Counted from the stretch's first letter, positions 25,167-33,806 are shown. The stretch is DNA of 55,453 nucleotides from Clostridia bacterium (GCA_024404095.1 JAKSQO010000015.1:1-55453); one strand, 5' to 3'. Numbers and translations are program-made. The notes: generated by a model not told the origin, from the sequence alone.

Positions 25167-25196
25167 AAAAAGGGGAATGCAGATGCACTCCCCTTT
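25167..25196 (-). terminator. Terminator of the aconitase X genes
   Basis: Minus-strand AAAGGGGAGTGCA pairing with TGCATTCCCCTTT (one G-U), then TTTT and further T-rich sequence. Confidence 0.88.
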
Positions 25197-25207
25197 CTGC
25201 GCAGAAA

Positions 25208-25672
25208 TTATTCTACTGTAACAGTACCGTCTTCGTCGATTGTAATCTTCATTCCGTCCTTAACGTAGTCAAGGAACTCCTGACCGAGACAGTCAACAAC
25301 AGGCATGGGGCTGTCAGCCCATACTGCACCGAGAACTGCACCTGCGGCTGCAAGTGAGTCAATATGCTCTGAGAAGAGAAGGCAGGAGGGACATTTGCCC
25401 AAAGCCTTTGCGCAGTAAAGAATCATACCGCCTGTTGTAGAACCGATTGTCTGAGGAAGGCAAAGAGCCTTATCCTGCATCGGCTTCTGATAAAGATCCT
25501 TGTTGTTCTGGTCATCACACTCAGTATGCTGATATTTCTTACCGATAATCGGAAGATCACCAAACTGAAGAGCACCCTGGAAAGAGGCAAGTGTGTTGAA
25601 TCCACCGTGAGAAACAAGTGCGGGAGCTGTGCATTTGCCGGCTACTACCGGACGGCCTTTAAACTGTTTCAT
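25208..25672 (-). CDS. Aconitase X, small (swivel domain) subunit
   Basis: 154 residues. The swivelling domain closes over the active site of the large subunit. RPVVAGKCTAPALVSHGGFNT at the start, PQTIGSTTGGMIL in the middle and DSLAAAGAVLGAVWADSPMP are the conserved parts (DUF126 family). It begins one base after the stop of the large subunit, with GGAGG inside the end of that gene, so the two are made together. As a separate small subunit it marks a two-chain type. Known aconitase X enzymes dehydrate cis-3-hydroxy-L-proline (bacteria) or mevalonate 5-phosphate (archaea); which applies here is not decided. Confidence 0.92.
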   Translation of the reverse strand: MKQFKGRPVVAGKCTAPALVSHGGFNTLASFQGALQFGDLPIIGKKYQHTECDDQNNKDLYQKPMQDKALCLPQTIGSTTGGMILYCAKALGKCPSCLLFSEHIDSLAAAGAVLGAVWADSPMPVVDCLGQEFLDYVKDGMKITIDEDGTVTVE

Positions 25673-25673
25673 C

Positions 25674-26972
25674 TTACTTTACCTCCTTTGTGATAATTGA
25701 AAGAATTTCATCACTTGTATAGTAACGTGAAGTTGTATATGTTCTGAGCTTGTTGGAGTTTGTGATAACGGGCATTGACTTTGCAAGCGGATTGTTCATA
25801 TACATAAGCGGGCAGATGTAACTGAGAACAACACCTGTTGCCTTAAGCTTTGCAGCGTAAGGAGTCTTTTCAAACTTCTCAATAACTCCGGGAGCAGCTG
25901 TGAATACTGTGTCAACAGAAACCTTGCTGAGACCGTTCTTCTTAAGGCCGTCAGCAACCTTATCTGTCCACTCGATAAGCTGGTTGTATGAAAGGTGAGG
26001 ACAACCAACGAAGCAAAGCTTCGGCTTAGCGTTCTTATCCTTCCACATAACAGGATAGTTGTTCTTTACTCTTGCAAGCTCAGCGTCGTCAATAACATAA
26101 ACCTTTGCGCCCTCAGCAACAATGCCTTCGCCCTGCTCAACAGCTTCGGGAGTGAGATTCTCAATGTGATAAAGACCGACAGCACCGTTTGAAGCAGTAG
26201 CTGCGCCGAAGTCCTTAAGATATGCGCAGGTATCGCCGTCAAGCTCTGTGCCGAGCCACTTGTCAAGACCCTTTACATAAGGAACATCTTCCATAACCTT
26301 CATGCCGATTGCAGAACCGAGAATCTGAGCCTCGGGCTTCTTTGTTGTCTTAACCTCAACAATCCATGTTGCCTTTCTGCCCTCGTCGGTAAGAAGTCCG
26401 AAATACGGAACACAGCCTACGATTGAACCGAAGAGCTCAATAATACCTGAGTTACGGTTGCACTTTGCACCGAGAACTGAGTTTGCATAAACAACAGCAG
26501 AAGACTCAGCCCATGAAAGTACATCACCCTTGTTGGGCTTGTTGCCTACCTCGTCCATATAGCATGTGCAGGTGTATGAGTTCTTGTCAATAAGACCGAG
26601 CTTCTCGAGCTGAGCGTCATACTTATCCTGTACGGAATACATGAACTTATTGAATACAAAGTTCTTGAGAAAATCTGAGGGAACTTTGGGATCAAGAGGC
26701 TTGGGGTCAACAGAGAATTTCTGAGCGGAAATTGCGCCGCCCTCGATAAGGGTATCCATAAGGTCGTGAACAGGTTTCATAACCTTAAGACCGAAGCTTG
26801 TAACAAGATGACCTTTCTCGCTTGTAACGGGAACCATCTTCTCCGCATCAAAAGCGTCACCGTAAAGAACAAGGGTTTTCATAACCTTTGCCATGGTCTC
26901 GCCCTTTGCACCGTGAAGAATAGCGGCCTGCTCGTCTGTAAGCTTCATTTTATAATTGAAGTTTTCATTCAT
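25674..26972 (-). CDS. Aconitase X, large (catalytic) subunit
   Basis: 432 residues of the DUF521/aconitase X catalytic family, a dehydratase with a metal or Fe-S centre. Signatures are YTCTCYMDEVGNKPNKGD, SWAESSAVVYANSVLGAKC (about residue 150), VGCVPYFGLLTDEGR and FVGCPHLSYNQL. Where other members have TNREGG this one has CNRNSG, a variation at a conserved loop. GGAGG lies eight bases before the ATG, and a TTGAAA/TATAAT promoter is upstream. It is divergent from the enoate-reductase-like gene at 27253, which could act on the unsaturated product; this is inference from position. Confidence 0.92.
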   Translation of the reverse strand: MNENFNYKMKLTDEQAAILHGAKGETMAKVMKTLVLYGDAFDAEKMVPVTSEKGHLVTSFGLKVMKPVHDLMDTLIEGGAISAQKFSVDPKPLDPKVPSDFLKNFVFNKFMYSVQDKYDAQLEKLGLIDKNSYTCTCYMDEVGNKPNKGDVLSWAESSAVVYANSVLGAKCNRNSGIIELFGSIVGCVPYFGLLTDEGRKATWIVEVKTTKKPEAQILGSAIGMKVMEDVPYVKGLDKWLGTELDGDTCAYLKDFGAATASNGAVGLYHIENLTPEAVEQGEGIVAEGAKVYVIDDAELARVKNNYPVMWKDKNAKPKLCFVGCPHLSYNQLIEWTDKVADGLKKNGLSKVSVDTVFTAAPGVIEKFEKTPYAAKLKATGVVLSYICPLMYMNNPLAKSMPVITNSNKLRTYTTSRYYTSDEILSIITKEVK

Positions 26973-27063
26973 GGGGGTTTCCTCCTTTTATAATCAGCCG
27001 GCGTACTTCCGCCGTCCGTAAATTTACGCACCGAATGATAAATAAATATCAATGTACTTTTAT

Positions 27064-27093
27064 ATTATATAATGAAACGTATATTCATTTCAA
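27064..27093 (-). promoter_or_regulatory. Predicted promoter of the aconitase X genes
   Basis: Minus-strand TTGAAA (27088-27093), 18-base spacer, TATAAT (27064-27069). The leader of about 85 bases contains the palindrome CGTAAATTTACG and a GGCG/CGCC hairpin near the ribosome-binding site. Confidence 0.6.
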
Positions 27094-27193
27094 GAGAAAA
27101 TATTCAAAACACGAGTTTTTTTCAAATTTTTTGCTGATATTCACCTTAGAATTACATTATTTTTAAAAATATCTTTTATTTTTTGTATTTCTG

Positions 27194-27202
27194 TGTTAGA
27201 AT
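27194..27202 (+). promoter_or_regulatory. Extended -10 promoter of the enoate-reductase-like gene
   Basis: TGTTAGAAT (TG-n-TAGAAT) with no good -35. A small hairpin (TGCGG/CCGCA) lies in the leader before GGAGG. Confidence 0.45.
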
Positions 27203-27252
27203 GTTAACAATACTGCGGACATTTAGCCGCAAATTGAGTTTGGAGGATAAAT

Positions 27253-29316
27253 ATGGATAAAAAATTAGAACCCTTATTCACTCCGTGGAAAATAGGTAAC
27301 TGCGAAATCAAAAACCGTTTTGTACTTACAAGTATGGGCGGTACCGACCTTTTCGGTTGGATGGAAAAGAATCACTTTGACAAAGCCGGCGCAAAGTTCA
27401 TCCTTGAAGTTGCAAAGAACAACTGCGGTCTTGTTCTTCCCGGATGTCAGCCCGTTTACAACCCCATGTTCGGTCAGTGGCTTCACAAGAACAAGAAGAT
27501 GTATGCTGACCTCAAGAAATGGATGCCCGAATTCCATAAGACAGGCGCTAAGCTCTTCGTACAGCTTACAGCAGGTTTCGGCCGTTCATTCACAGTAAGC
27601 CAGATGATGGAAATGCTTTATACAAACAAAGCACTCCGTGTTGTCAGCAAGCCTTTTATGGATCTTGACAAAATTACTGCTTCTGCTTCACCCTCACCTA
27701 ACCGCTGGTCAGACAAGATTCCTTCAAGAGAGCTGACAAAAGCTGAAATCAAGGAATTTGTAGACGCATTCGCAAAGAGCGCAAAAATGCTTAAGGATGC
27801 AGGCGTTGACGGTGTTGAGGTTCACGCTGTTCACGAGGGTTACCTTCTTGACCAGTTCACACTCAAGTATGTCAATAAGCGTACAGACGAATACGGCGGT
27901 TCATTTGAAAACCGTTACCGTTTCGCTGTTGAAATAGTTCAGGCAATCAAAAATGAATGCGGCAAGGACTTCCCCGTATCTCTCCGTTACTCAGTTCTTT
28001 CAAAGACAAAGGGCTTCCGTCAGGGTGCAGTTCCCGGTGAGGACTATGTTGAGGCAGGACGTGACATGGAAGAGTCAGAGAAGGCTATCAAGTACCTTTC
28101 AGACGCAGGCTACGATATGTTTAACTGCGACAACGGTACATACGACGCATGGTACTGGGCTCATCCTCCTGTATATATGCCTGAGAACTGCAACCTTGCA
28201 GATGTAGAGCATATTAAGAACTTCACAGATAAACCCGTTGTTTGCGCAGGTCGTCTTGACCCCAGAGTTGCAGCTGACTCAATTGCAGCAGGCAAGCTCG
28301 ACGGTGCAGGCTTCGCACGTCCGTTCCTTGCAGACCAGGAGTGGATTACCAAGCTCATGAACGATAAGGAAGACGATATCCGTCCCTGTATCCTCTGCCA
28401 CAACGGCTGCTTCAATATGTGTCACTATAAGGGTGTTCCCAACGATCAGGAGCTTTCTGACAGTCTCCACCTCGCACGCTGCGCAGTAAATGCTGAAACA
28501 ATGCAGTGGAACAAGCATTATATCAAGAAAACAACCTCTCCCAAGACAGTTCACATCATCGGCGGCGGTATCGGCGGTATGGAAGCTGCAAGAGTTCTTA
28601 AGGAGCGCGGACACAAGCCCGTTATCCACGAGAAGAGCGATATCCTCGGCGGTACATTCATCCCCGCAAGTGCAGAGAGCTACAAGGGCAAGCTTCGTGA
28701 GCTTCTTGAGTGGTACAGACTTCAGATGAAGAAGATGAACATTGAAGTTCGTCTTAACGATGAGGTTAAGGACATCACCGCTTTCGGCGACAGCCCCGTT
28801 ATCATCGCAACAGGTTCAAACCCCATCAACCTTACAGGCAAGCTTCCCGGTTTTGAGAAGACAGTTGAAGGCTGTGAATTCCTCAACGGAACAAAGCAGG
28901 TCGGCGAAACAGTTGCTATCATCGGCGGCGGTCTTACAGGCTGCGAAATTGCTTATGAAATCGCACTTCAGGGTAAGAAGCCTCTTATCGTTGAGATGAA
29001 GGATGACATCGTAAGCCAGAAGGGTGTCTGCCTTGCAAACTCCTCATACCTCAGAGAGTGGTTCGAGCTTAACAAGGTTCCCGTATACCTTGAGACAAAG
29101 CTTACAGAGGTTAAGGATGGCGCAATCGTATGTGCTGACAAGAACGGTAAGTCATTCGAGATTCCCTGCGACTCAGTTATCAGCTGTATGGGTTACAGAC
29201 CGAACCCGCTTGTTAAGGAACCCGGCAAGAACGTATTCCTTGTTGGTGACTGCCTTGCAATCGGTAACCTCCGTTCAGTTATCTGGCGCGCATATGACGT
29301 TGCAATGAAGATATAA
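27253..29316 (+). CDS. NADH:flavin oxidoreductase, 2-enoate reductase-like (FMN, 4Fe-4S, FAD)
   Basis: 687 residues with the three-part layout of enoate reductases, 2,4-dienoyl-CoA reductase and the BaiCD/BaiH bile-acid enzymes. An old-yellow-enzyme barrel (about 1-370) has GVEVHAVHEGYLLDQF and the TDEYGGSFENR signature. A [4Fe-4S] site follows: CILCHNGCFNMC with a later ARCAVN (about 378-410). The C-terminal part has two dinucleotide-binding motifs, IIGGGIGGMEAARVL (FAD) and IIGGGLTGCEIAYE (NADH). It should reduce a C=C bond next to a carbonyl or carboxylate. GGAGG lies six bases before the ATG. The divergent aconitase X dehydratase makes a joint dehydrate-then-reduce route attractive, but the substrate is unknown. 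Confidence 0.93.
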   Translation: MDKKLEPLFTPWKIGNCEIKNRFVLTSMGGTDLFGWMEKNHFDKAGAKFILEVAKNNCGLVLPGCQPVYNPMFGQWLHKNKKMYADLKKWMPEFHKTGAKLFVQLTAGFGRSFTVSQMMEMLYTNKALRVVSKPFMDLDKITASASPSPNRWSDKIPSRELTKAEIKEFVDAFAKSAKMLKDAGVDGVEVHAVHEGYLLDQFTLKYVNKRTDEYGGSFENRYRFAVEIVQAIKNECGKDFPVSLRYSVLSKTKGFRQGAVPGEDYVEAGRDMEESEKAIKYLSDAGYDMFNCDNGTYDAWYWAHPPVYMPENCNLADVEHIKNFTDKPVVCAGRLDPRVAADSIAAGKLDGAGFARPFLADQEWITKLMNDKEDDIRPCILCHNGCFNMCHYKGVPNDQELSDSLHLARCAVNAETMQWNKHYIKKTTSPKTVHIIGGGIGGMEAARVLKERGHKPVIHEKSDILGGTFIPASAESYKGKLRELLEWYRLQMKKMNIEVRLNDEVKDITAFGDSPVIIATGSNPINLTGKLPGFEKTVEGCEFLNGTKQVGETVAIIGGGLTGCEIAYEIALQGKKPLIVEMKDDIVSQKGVCLANSSYLREWFELNKVPVYLETKLTEVKDGAIVCADKNGKSFEIPCDSVISCMGYRPNPLVKEPGKNVFLVGDCLAIGNLRSVIWRAYDVAMKI

Positions 29317-29370
29317 GTTAATTAAACATTTACGTTTAATTTTGTATCTTAAACATATAAGCGAAACCGC

Positions 29371-29409
29371 AGAAAGTCCTGAATCTGAAAATTCGGGACT
29401 TTCTTTTTT
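29371..29409 (+). terminator. Terminator of the enoate-reductase-like gene
   Basis: AGAAAGTCCTGAAT pairs with ATTCGGGACTTTCT (one U-G) and is followed by six T. A weaker ATTAAAC/GTTTAAT hairpin lies between the stop codon and this site. Confidence 0.9.
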
Positions 29410-29670
29410 ATACATATTTGTTTAGTGTGTTGTGGTAAGAAATAAAAATACATCAATATATTGTATATGCTTTTTCAGCACAAAAATTTTTGCGAAATTT
29501 TACAAAAAAGCCTTGCAATAATTGTGTAATTATGATAAGCTATTAGAGCATTTGTGACCACCAAGGGGCAAGTATGCTCTGCGGCGGGGTTTAATGCCCA
29601 ACATTAAAGCGGACGGTCCTCTGTCAGTTATCTGTTAAGAACGCCTGAAATTCTATGGGAGGTGTCTGTA
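29410..29670 (+). promoter_or_regulatory. Non-coding region and structured leader before rplS
   Basis: No gene is seen. Much of the region after about 29545 should be an RNA leader: AGAGCAT (29545-29551) pairs with ATGCTCT (29574-29580), enclosing ACCACCAAGGGG. Next is a perfect TTTAATG-CCCAA-CATTAAA hairpin (29591-29609), then GACGG/CTGTC-type pairing before GGGAGG. Ribosomal protein L19 leaders that autoregulate rplS are known in low-GC Gram-positives; I cannot confirm a match to that family. A weak promoter candidate is TTGCAA (29513-29518) with an extended TGATAAGCT at 17 bases, but the predicted start would cut into the first stem. Confidence 0.5.
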
Positions 29671-30018
29671 ATGGACGCACTTAAGTTAATCGCACAGGAC
29701 AGCCTCAAGCCTGAGGTTTCCGAAGCAATCAAAGTAGGTAACACCATCAAAATCTGGGTTAAAATCCGTGAAGGCGAAAGAGAACGTCTTCAGGCTTTTG
29801 AAGGTACTGTAATCGCTCGCAAGGGCAGTGGTGTTTCCGAAACCTTTACTGTTCGTCGTGTTTCTTACGGCGTTGGTGTTGAGAGAGTTTTCCCTGTTCA
29901 TTCACCTAACGTTGATAAGATTGAGCTTATCAGAACAGGTAAGGTACGCAGAAGCAAGCTCTACTATCTGCGTGACAGAGTCGGCAAGGCTGCTAAGGTT
30001 AAGCAGAGCATCGGCTAA
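29671..30018 (+). CDS. rplS: 50S ribosomal protein L19
   Basis: 115 residues, normal for L19, which sits at the 30S-50S interface. The conserved core is seen in [44 protein letters not shown] and [12 protein letters not shown]. The start is the ATG at 29671, with GGGAGG eight bases upstream; a GTG three codons earlier is less suitable. It is not preceded by rpsP-rimM-trmD, with which it often forms an operon, but has its own long leader. A terminator follows before the signal peptidase genes. Confidence 0.98.
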   Translation: MDALKLIAQDSLKPEVSEAIKVGNTIKIWVKIREGERERLQAFEGTVIARKGSGVSETFTVRRVSYGVGVERVFPVHSPNVDKIELIRTGKVRRSKLYYLRDRVGKAAKVKQSIG

Positions 30019-30056
30019 TCAGATTGAGCTGAAGGTACGCAGAGCCGTACCATTGA

Positions 30057-30097
30057 GGGTATGGGAGGCTTTGGCTTCACCATGCCCTTTAATTTTT
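30057..30097 (+). terminator. Terminator after rplS
   Basis: Stem GGGTATGG...CCATGCCC with inner GAGGC/GCTTC pairing, then TTTAATTTTT. A second perfect hairpin, GGTACG/CGTACC, lies just before it (30035-30052). Confidence 0.75.
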
Positions 30098-30134
30098 AAA
30101 TTATTCTTTTTCTATATATTTCGGAGGTATCGCA

Positions 30135-30761
30135 ATGCTGTTAAGCAAACGTCAGATTAAAATTGAACGTACCGAATACCTTGCAAACGGACTGACACCC
30201 GAACAGGCTAAGAAAAACAGATCAAAATGGATTAAGATTTTTGACCTTTGCAGCTCCGTTGTTGCGGCTATGGTTATAATCTTTATCATTTTTACTTTTG
30301 TCTGCCGTCCCACAAGTGTTGTCGGCGAGTCAATGACAAATACGCTTCAAAACGGTGACTGGCTTCTTGCAACGAGACAGTCGGAATACAAGTACGGCGA
30401 TATTGTTATTATCACTCAGCCTAACATTCATAACGAACCGCTGATAAAGCGTGTTATCGCAACTGAGGGTCAGACAATTGAGATCAACTTCACTTCGGGT
30501 CAGGTTTTTATTGACGGTGAGGAAATCAGCGAGCCGTACATCCGTGAGCTTATCCATTCAAATAATGTCGGCGTAAAATCGTGGACAGTTGAGAAGGGCA
30601 AGGTTTTCGTTATGGGCGACAACCGCAACCACTCGTCCGACAGCCGCGATCCCGGTGTAGGTCAGATTGATACGCGCTACATTCTCGGAAAAGCACAATT
30701 AAGAATTCTCCCGTTTGGTAAGCCCGATATTTACAGTAATCTCACTGAGGGTGATAAATAA
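30135..30761 (+). CDS. lepB: Signal peptidase I (first of two in tandem)
   Basis: Membrane protease that removes signal peptides of exported proteins. 208 residues: a cytoplasmic N-terminus, one transmembrane helix (about 37-57) and an extracytoplasmic domain with the catalytic Ser66 in GESMTNTL, Lys105 in IKRVIATEG and the box GKVFVMGDNRNHSSDSR. GGAGG lies seven bases before the ATG. Its stop overlaps the ATG of the second signal peptidase (TAATG), so both are co-translated. It follows rplS by about 115 bases, a neighbourhood also seen in other Bacillota. Confidence 0.97.
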   Translation: MLLSKRQIKIERTEYLANGLTPEQAKKNRSKWIKIFDLCSSVVAAMVIIFIIFTFVCRPTSVVGESMTNTLQNGDWLLATRQSEYKYGDIVIITQPNIHNEPLIKRVIATEGQTIEINFTSGQVFIDGEEISEPYIRELIHSNNVGVKSWTVEKGKVFVMGDNRNHSSDSRDPGVGQIDTRYILGKAQLRILPFGKPDIYSNLTEGDK

Positions 30762-31357
30762 TGGAAAACGAAGAAAAGCTTCCGATTGAACCGGAAGTAA
30801 AAGAAGAAACAAAAAAAGAAAACAGTTTTGTAAGTCTGCTGTATGATACCGTTTCGATTTTCGGAACTGCACTTATTATTATTGCAATCATATTTACATT
30901 TTTTGTCCGCATCGTCGGTGTTGACGGTAATTCAATGAATAACACACTTCAGCACGGAGACTGGCTTCTTGTTTCAGCTGTAAATACTGAAATAAACCGC
31001 GGTGATATCGTTATCAGCACTCAGCCCAATGCATTCAATGAGCCGATTGTAAAGCGGGTTATCGCAAAGGGCGGTCAGACGGTGGATATTGATTTCCACA
31101 CAGGTACAGTTTCCGTTGACGGCGAAATTCTCGACGAGCCGTACATTGCCGCAAAAACACTTACCCCCGAAGGAGTCAACTTCCCGATTGTCGTTCCCGA
31201 GGGCAAGCTGTTCCTTATGGGCGATAACAGAAATGATTCTACCGACAGTCGTTCCGAAGCTATCGGATGCGTTGATGAAAGATATATCCTCGGCGTTGCA
31301 AAATGCAGAGTAACACCAAACTTCACAATTTTTGAAAAAAATTCAGCTGAATCGTAA
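30761..31357 (+). CDS. lepB: Signal peptidase I (second of two in tandem)
   Basis: 198 residues, paralogous to the preceding protein: an acidic, Lys/Glu-rich N-terminus, one transmembrane helix (about 29-50), Ser58 in GNSMNNTL, Lys98 in VKRVIAKGG and GKLFLMGDNRNDSTDSR. Both catalytic residues are intact, so both peptidases should be active; they may share the secretome of this strain, which has several large exported proteins. No ribosome-binding site of its own is clear, because the ATG overlaps the previous stop. The stop codon lies in the loop of the terminator hairpin. Confidence 0.96.
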   Translation: MENEEKLPIEPEVKEETKKENSFVSLLYDTVSIFGTALIIIAIIFTFFVRIVGVDGNSMNNTLQHGDWLLVSAVNTEINRGDIVISTQPNAFNEPIVKRVIAKGGQTVDIDFHTGTVSVDGEILDEPYIAAKTLTPEGVNFPIVVPEGKLFLMGDNRNDSTDSRSEAIGCVDERYILGVAKCRVTPNFTIFEKNSAES

Positions 31358-31371
31358 GATTCAGCTTTTTT
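31345..31371 (+). terminator. Terminator overlapping the stop codon of the second signal peptidase
   Basis: Perfect 9-bp stem AGCTGAATC, loop GTAA, GATTCAGCT, then TTTTTT. The TAA stop of the gene is inside the loop. Confidence 0.9.
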
Positions 31372-31374
31372 ATA

Positions 31375-31403
31375 TTGCATTAAAATACATTTTATTGTAT
31401 AAT
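31375..31403 (+). promoter_or_regulatory. Predicted promoter of the YfcC-type carrier gene
   Basis: TTGCAT (31375-31380), 17-base spacer, TATAAT (31398-31403), directly after the preceding terminator. Confidence 0.72.
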
Positions 31404-31431
31404 TATACATCTTTTAAAATTGAGGTGTATT

Positions 31432-32913
31432 ATGGAAGAAAAAGAAAAGAACAGTTCAGGTATTCAGCTGAACAAAAAAACTATGATTGCTATAACGGCA
31501 CTCCTGCTTGGCATTATGCTTTTAGCCGGTGTTCTGACAAAGGTTGTTCCCACAGGCAGATACGATGTTGATGCGGAAGGCGCAATAATTCCCGGAACAT
31601 ATCATGAAATCTCTGACGATGAAGTAAACTATCCGTTCTGGCGTGTGTTAATCGCTCCTCTTGAAGTATTCACAACATCCGACTCCGTAATCGGACTTGG
31701 AATAATTCTATTTATAGTTCTTATCGGCGGCACATTCCTTGTTATGGAAGAGAGCGGAGTTCTGCAATACATAATGCAGACGACCGTAAACAAATTCGGG
31801 AATAAAAAATACAAGCTGCTTGCCATCATGGTTTTTGTCTGCATGGCTCTGAGCTCTGTTGTCGGTATTCTTGAGGAAAGCGTCACCCTCGTTCCGCTTG
31901 CGTGTGCAATATCGCTTGCGCTCGGGTGGGACTCAATGGTCGGACTCGGATTTAGTCTGATGTCAATTGCGTTCGGTTATGCCGCCGCAACATTCAATCC
32001 GTTTAATATAGGTATTGTTCAGACTATGGCGGGACTTCCGATGTTCTCAGGTCTCGGTTACCGAGTTATCGTATTCGCAGTTACATATCTTATTCTTTTT
32101 CTTTTCCTGTTTTTATACGCAAAAAAGATTGAGAAAAATCCGCAGAAATCCGTGTCATATGAATCTGACATTGAGCTGAGGAAAAAGTTTCTTTCCGAGG
32201 AAAAGAACGAAGTGCTTAAGAATCCGAATCTCGGCAAGGCAACAAAGGTTTTTGTAACAAGCATTCTTTGCGTTTTCATTTTCACGGCAATAAGCTTTAT
32301 CGCACAGCAGTTCATTACAAACGAATCAATATCATCGGTTATCGGCTACACTCCGCTTGTTGCAATGGCAATCCTCTTCACATTCGGCGGTCTGAGGGCA
32401 GGTTATATCACAGGCATCAGAGGTAAAAATCTTCTCAGCGGCTTTGGCAGAGGTGTCAAGACAATCGCTCCTGCTATTCCTCTTATCGTTTTTGTTCTCG
32501 GTATCACATACGTCCTCAAAAAGGGTATGATTATCGATACAATTCTTTACAACATTTATAATCTCATTCAGAGCTTCACCCCCGTTCAGGCTCTGCTGAT
32601 GATAATGTTTGTTGTTATCATTATCGAATTCTTTATCGGAAGCGGAACAGCAAAGGCATTTCTTCTTATGCCTCTTATTCTTCCTCTTGCAAAAATGCTT
32701 CACATTACCGACCAGTCAATCGTTCTTGCCTTCTGTCTGGGTGACGGCTTCTGTAATGTGCTCTATCCGACAAGCGGAATTATGATTATCTGCATCGGTA
32801 TGATTAACGTAACCTACGGCAAATTTCTAAAGTGGTCATGGAAGCTCTTTGCGGCAATTTTCGCCGCTTCCGCCGCACTGATATGGATTGCGGTTAAAAT
32901 CGGATACTGCTAA
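31432..32913 (+). CDS. YfcC/C4-dicarboxylate carrier-like membrane transporter
   Basis: 493 residues with about 12 hydrophobic segments. It belongs to the YfcC/ion-transporter-like group: the N-terminal LTKVVPTGRYDVD, the amphipathic FTTSDSVIGLGIILFIVLIG, the ALSSVVGILEESV and AFGYAAATFNPFNIGIVQ motifs, and a second half with FFIGSGTAKAFLLMPLILPL and FCLGDGFCNVLYPTSG. Members are thought to be secondary transporters for dicarboxylates, amino acids or similar anions; the substrate is not proven. The ATG at 31432 has GAGGTG four bases upstream; the TTG four codons earlier has no site. Single gene with its own promoter and terminator. Confidence 0.88.
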   Translation: MEEKEKNSSGIQLNKKTMIAITALLLGIMLLAGVLTKVVPTGRYDVDAEGAIIPGTYHEISDDEVNYPFWRVLIAPLEVFTTSDSVIGLGIILFIVLIGGTFLVMEESGVLQYIMQTTVNKFGNKKYKLLAIMVFVCMALSSVVGILEESVTLVPLACAISLALGWDSMVGLGFSLMSIAFGYAAATFNPFNIGIVQTMAGLPMFSGLGYRVIVFAVTYLILFLFLFLYAKKIEKNPQKSVSYESDIELRKKFLSEEKNEVLKNPNLGKATKVFVTSILCVFIFTAISFIAQQFITNESISSVIGYTPLVAMAILFTFGGLRAGYITGIRGKNLLSGFGRGVKTIAPAIPLIVFVLGITYVLKKGMIIDTILYNIYNLIQSFTPVQALLMIMFVVIIIEFFIGSGTAKAFLLMPLILPLAKMLHITDQSIVLAFCLGDGFCNVLYPTSGIMIICIGMINVTYGKFLKWSWKLFAAIFAASAALIWIAVKIGYC

Positions 32914-32920
32914 AGCAAAA

Positions 32921-32960
32921 CCGCCGAAAAGGATTTGTTCCTCTTCGGCGGATAATTTTT
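32921..32960. terminator. Terminator between convergent genes
   Basis: Stem CCGCCGAA...TTCGGCGG with inner AGGA/TCCT, ATAATTTTT on the plus side and TTTTGC on the minus side. Confidence 0.85.
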
Positions 32961-32972
32961 AAATATTGTTTT

Positions 32973-33806
32973 TCAAAACGTATAAACGGCTGTGTAATCA
33001 ACGCTTCCGATATCCTTCATTGAATGTGATTTGCCGTTTACATTTGATTTATATTCACAGTTGTAAGGCATCTTAAGATTAAGTGCAAGCGCGTCCGCAT
33101 TTCCGTCAATTGTAAGCTCAAGTGTTGTGCCTGTATAGGTTGACGTTCCGCTTGTTGCTTCATCAGTATATACGAACGGGAGAGCCGCCTGCTTATTATA
33201 AACAGGCATTTTGAAAATGTCCGTCTTTTCTTCCTTAAGAGTAATTTTAATTATATATTTTCCGTTGCCTGCGTCCTTGATTGCCGCTGTACTGACACCC
33301 TTATAATCAAGAGTAAATCCGGGATTGAGCGATTCAATCTTTGCACTGTTTGCCTTGTACTTTCCGTTCTGACATTCAACAGTTTTTGATGTTGAATCGT
33401 TATACGGAGTTGACTTATTAACGGTAATATCAGTTGTTGTTCCCGAATCCTTGTTTGTATATTTAAGCGTCATTTTTTCCTTGCCGTAGGTTGATTTAAC
33501 TGCGCTGTTATAAAGTGCAACAATTTCCTGCACATTTTTCGGCATATCAAAGCTGCTTATTAAGCCGACACAAATCTGAAGAATTGTGAGTGCATCCGCC
33601 GAATTTACCGCACCGTCTCTGTTAACGTCAGCCTTGGTTTTGTCAATATTTTTAAGCTGACCGACAGAATACTGAAGAACCATAAGAGCATCATTTGATG
33701 AAACATTGCCGTCACCGTTTACATCACCCTTTGAAGCAGCAAAAGATGTCGGCATAAGTGATAAAGCCAATACAAAAACAATTAAAACAGAAATAAATTT
33801 TTTCAC
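32973..33806 (-). CDS. Secreted protein with N-terminal type I dockerin
   Basis: 277 residues. Signal peptide (KKFISVLIVFVLALSLMPTS, cleavage near FAA at residue 24). Directly after it is a complete dockerin with two calcium-binding repeats, DVNGDGNVSSNDALMVLQYS and DVNRDGAVNSADALTILQIC (about 28-82). The remaining about 190 residues form a beta-rich domain I do not recognise. A dockerin at the N-terminus is less usual than at the C-terminus. The start is GTG (33806), with GGAGG seven bases upstream. It should bind a cohesin outside the cell; the beta-rich part may carry the actual activity. Confidence 0.88.
   Translation of the reverse strand: MKKFISVLIVFVLALSLMPTSFAASKGDVNGDGNVSSNDALMVLQYSVGQLKNIDKTKADVNRDGAVNSADALTILQICVGLISSFDMPKNVQEIVALYNSAVKSTYGKEKMTLKYTNKDSGTTTDITVNKSTPYNDSTSKTVECQNGKYKANSAKIESLNPGFTLDYKGVSTAAIKDAGNGKYIIKITLKEEKTDIFKMPVYNKQAALPFVYTDEATSGTSTYTGTTLELTIDGNADALALNLKMPYNCEYKSNVNGKSHSMKDIGSVDYTAVYTF

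Noticed and set aside
26973..27252. Possible small gene or regulator between aconitase X and the flavoenzyme
   Set aside because: No frame with a ribosome-binding site; the region is explained by two promoters and leaders.
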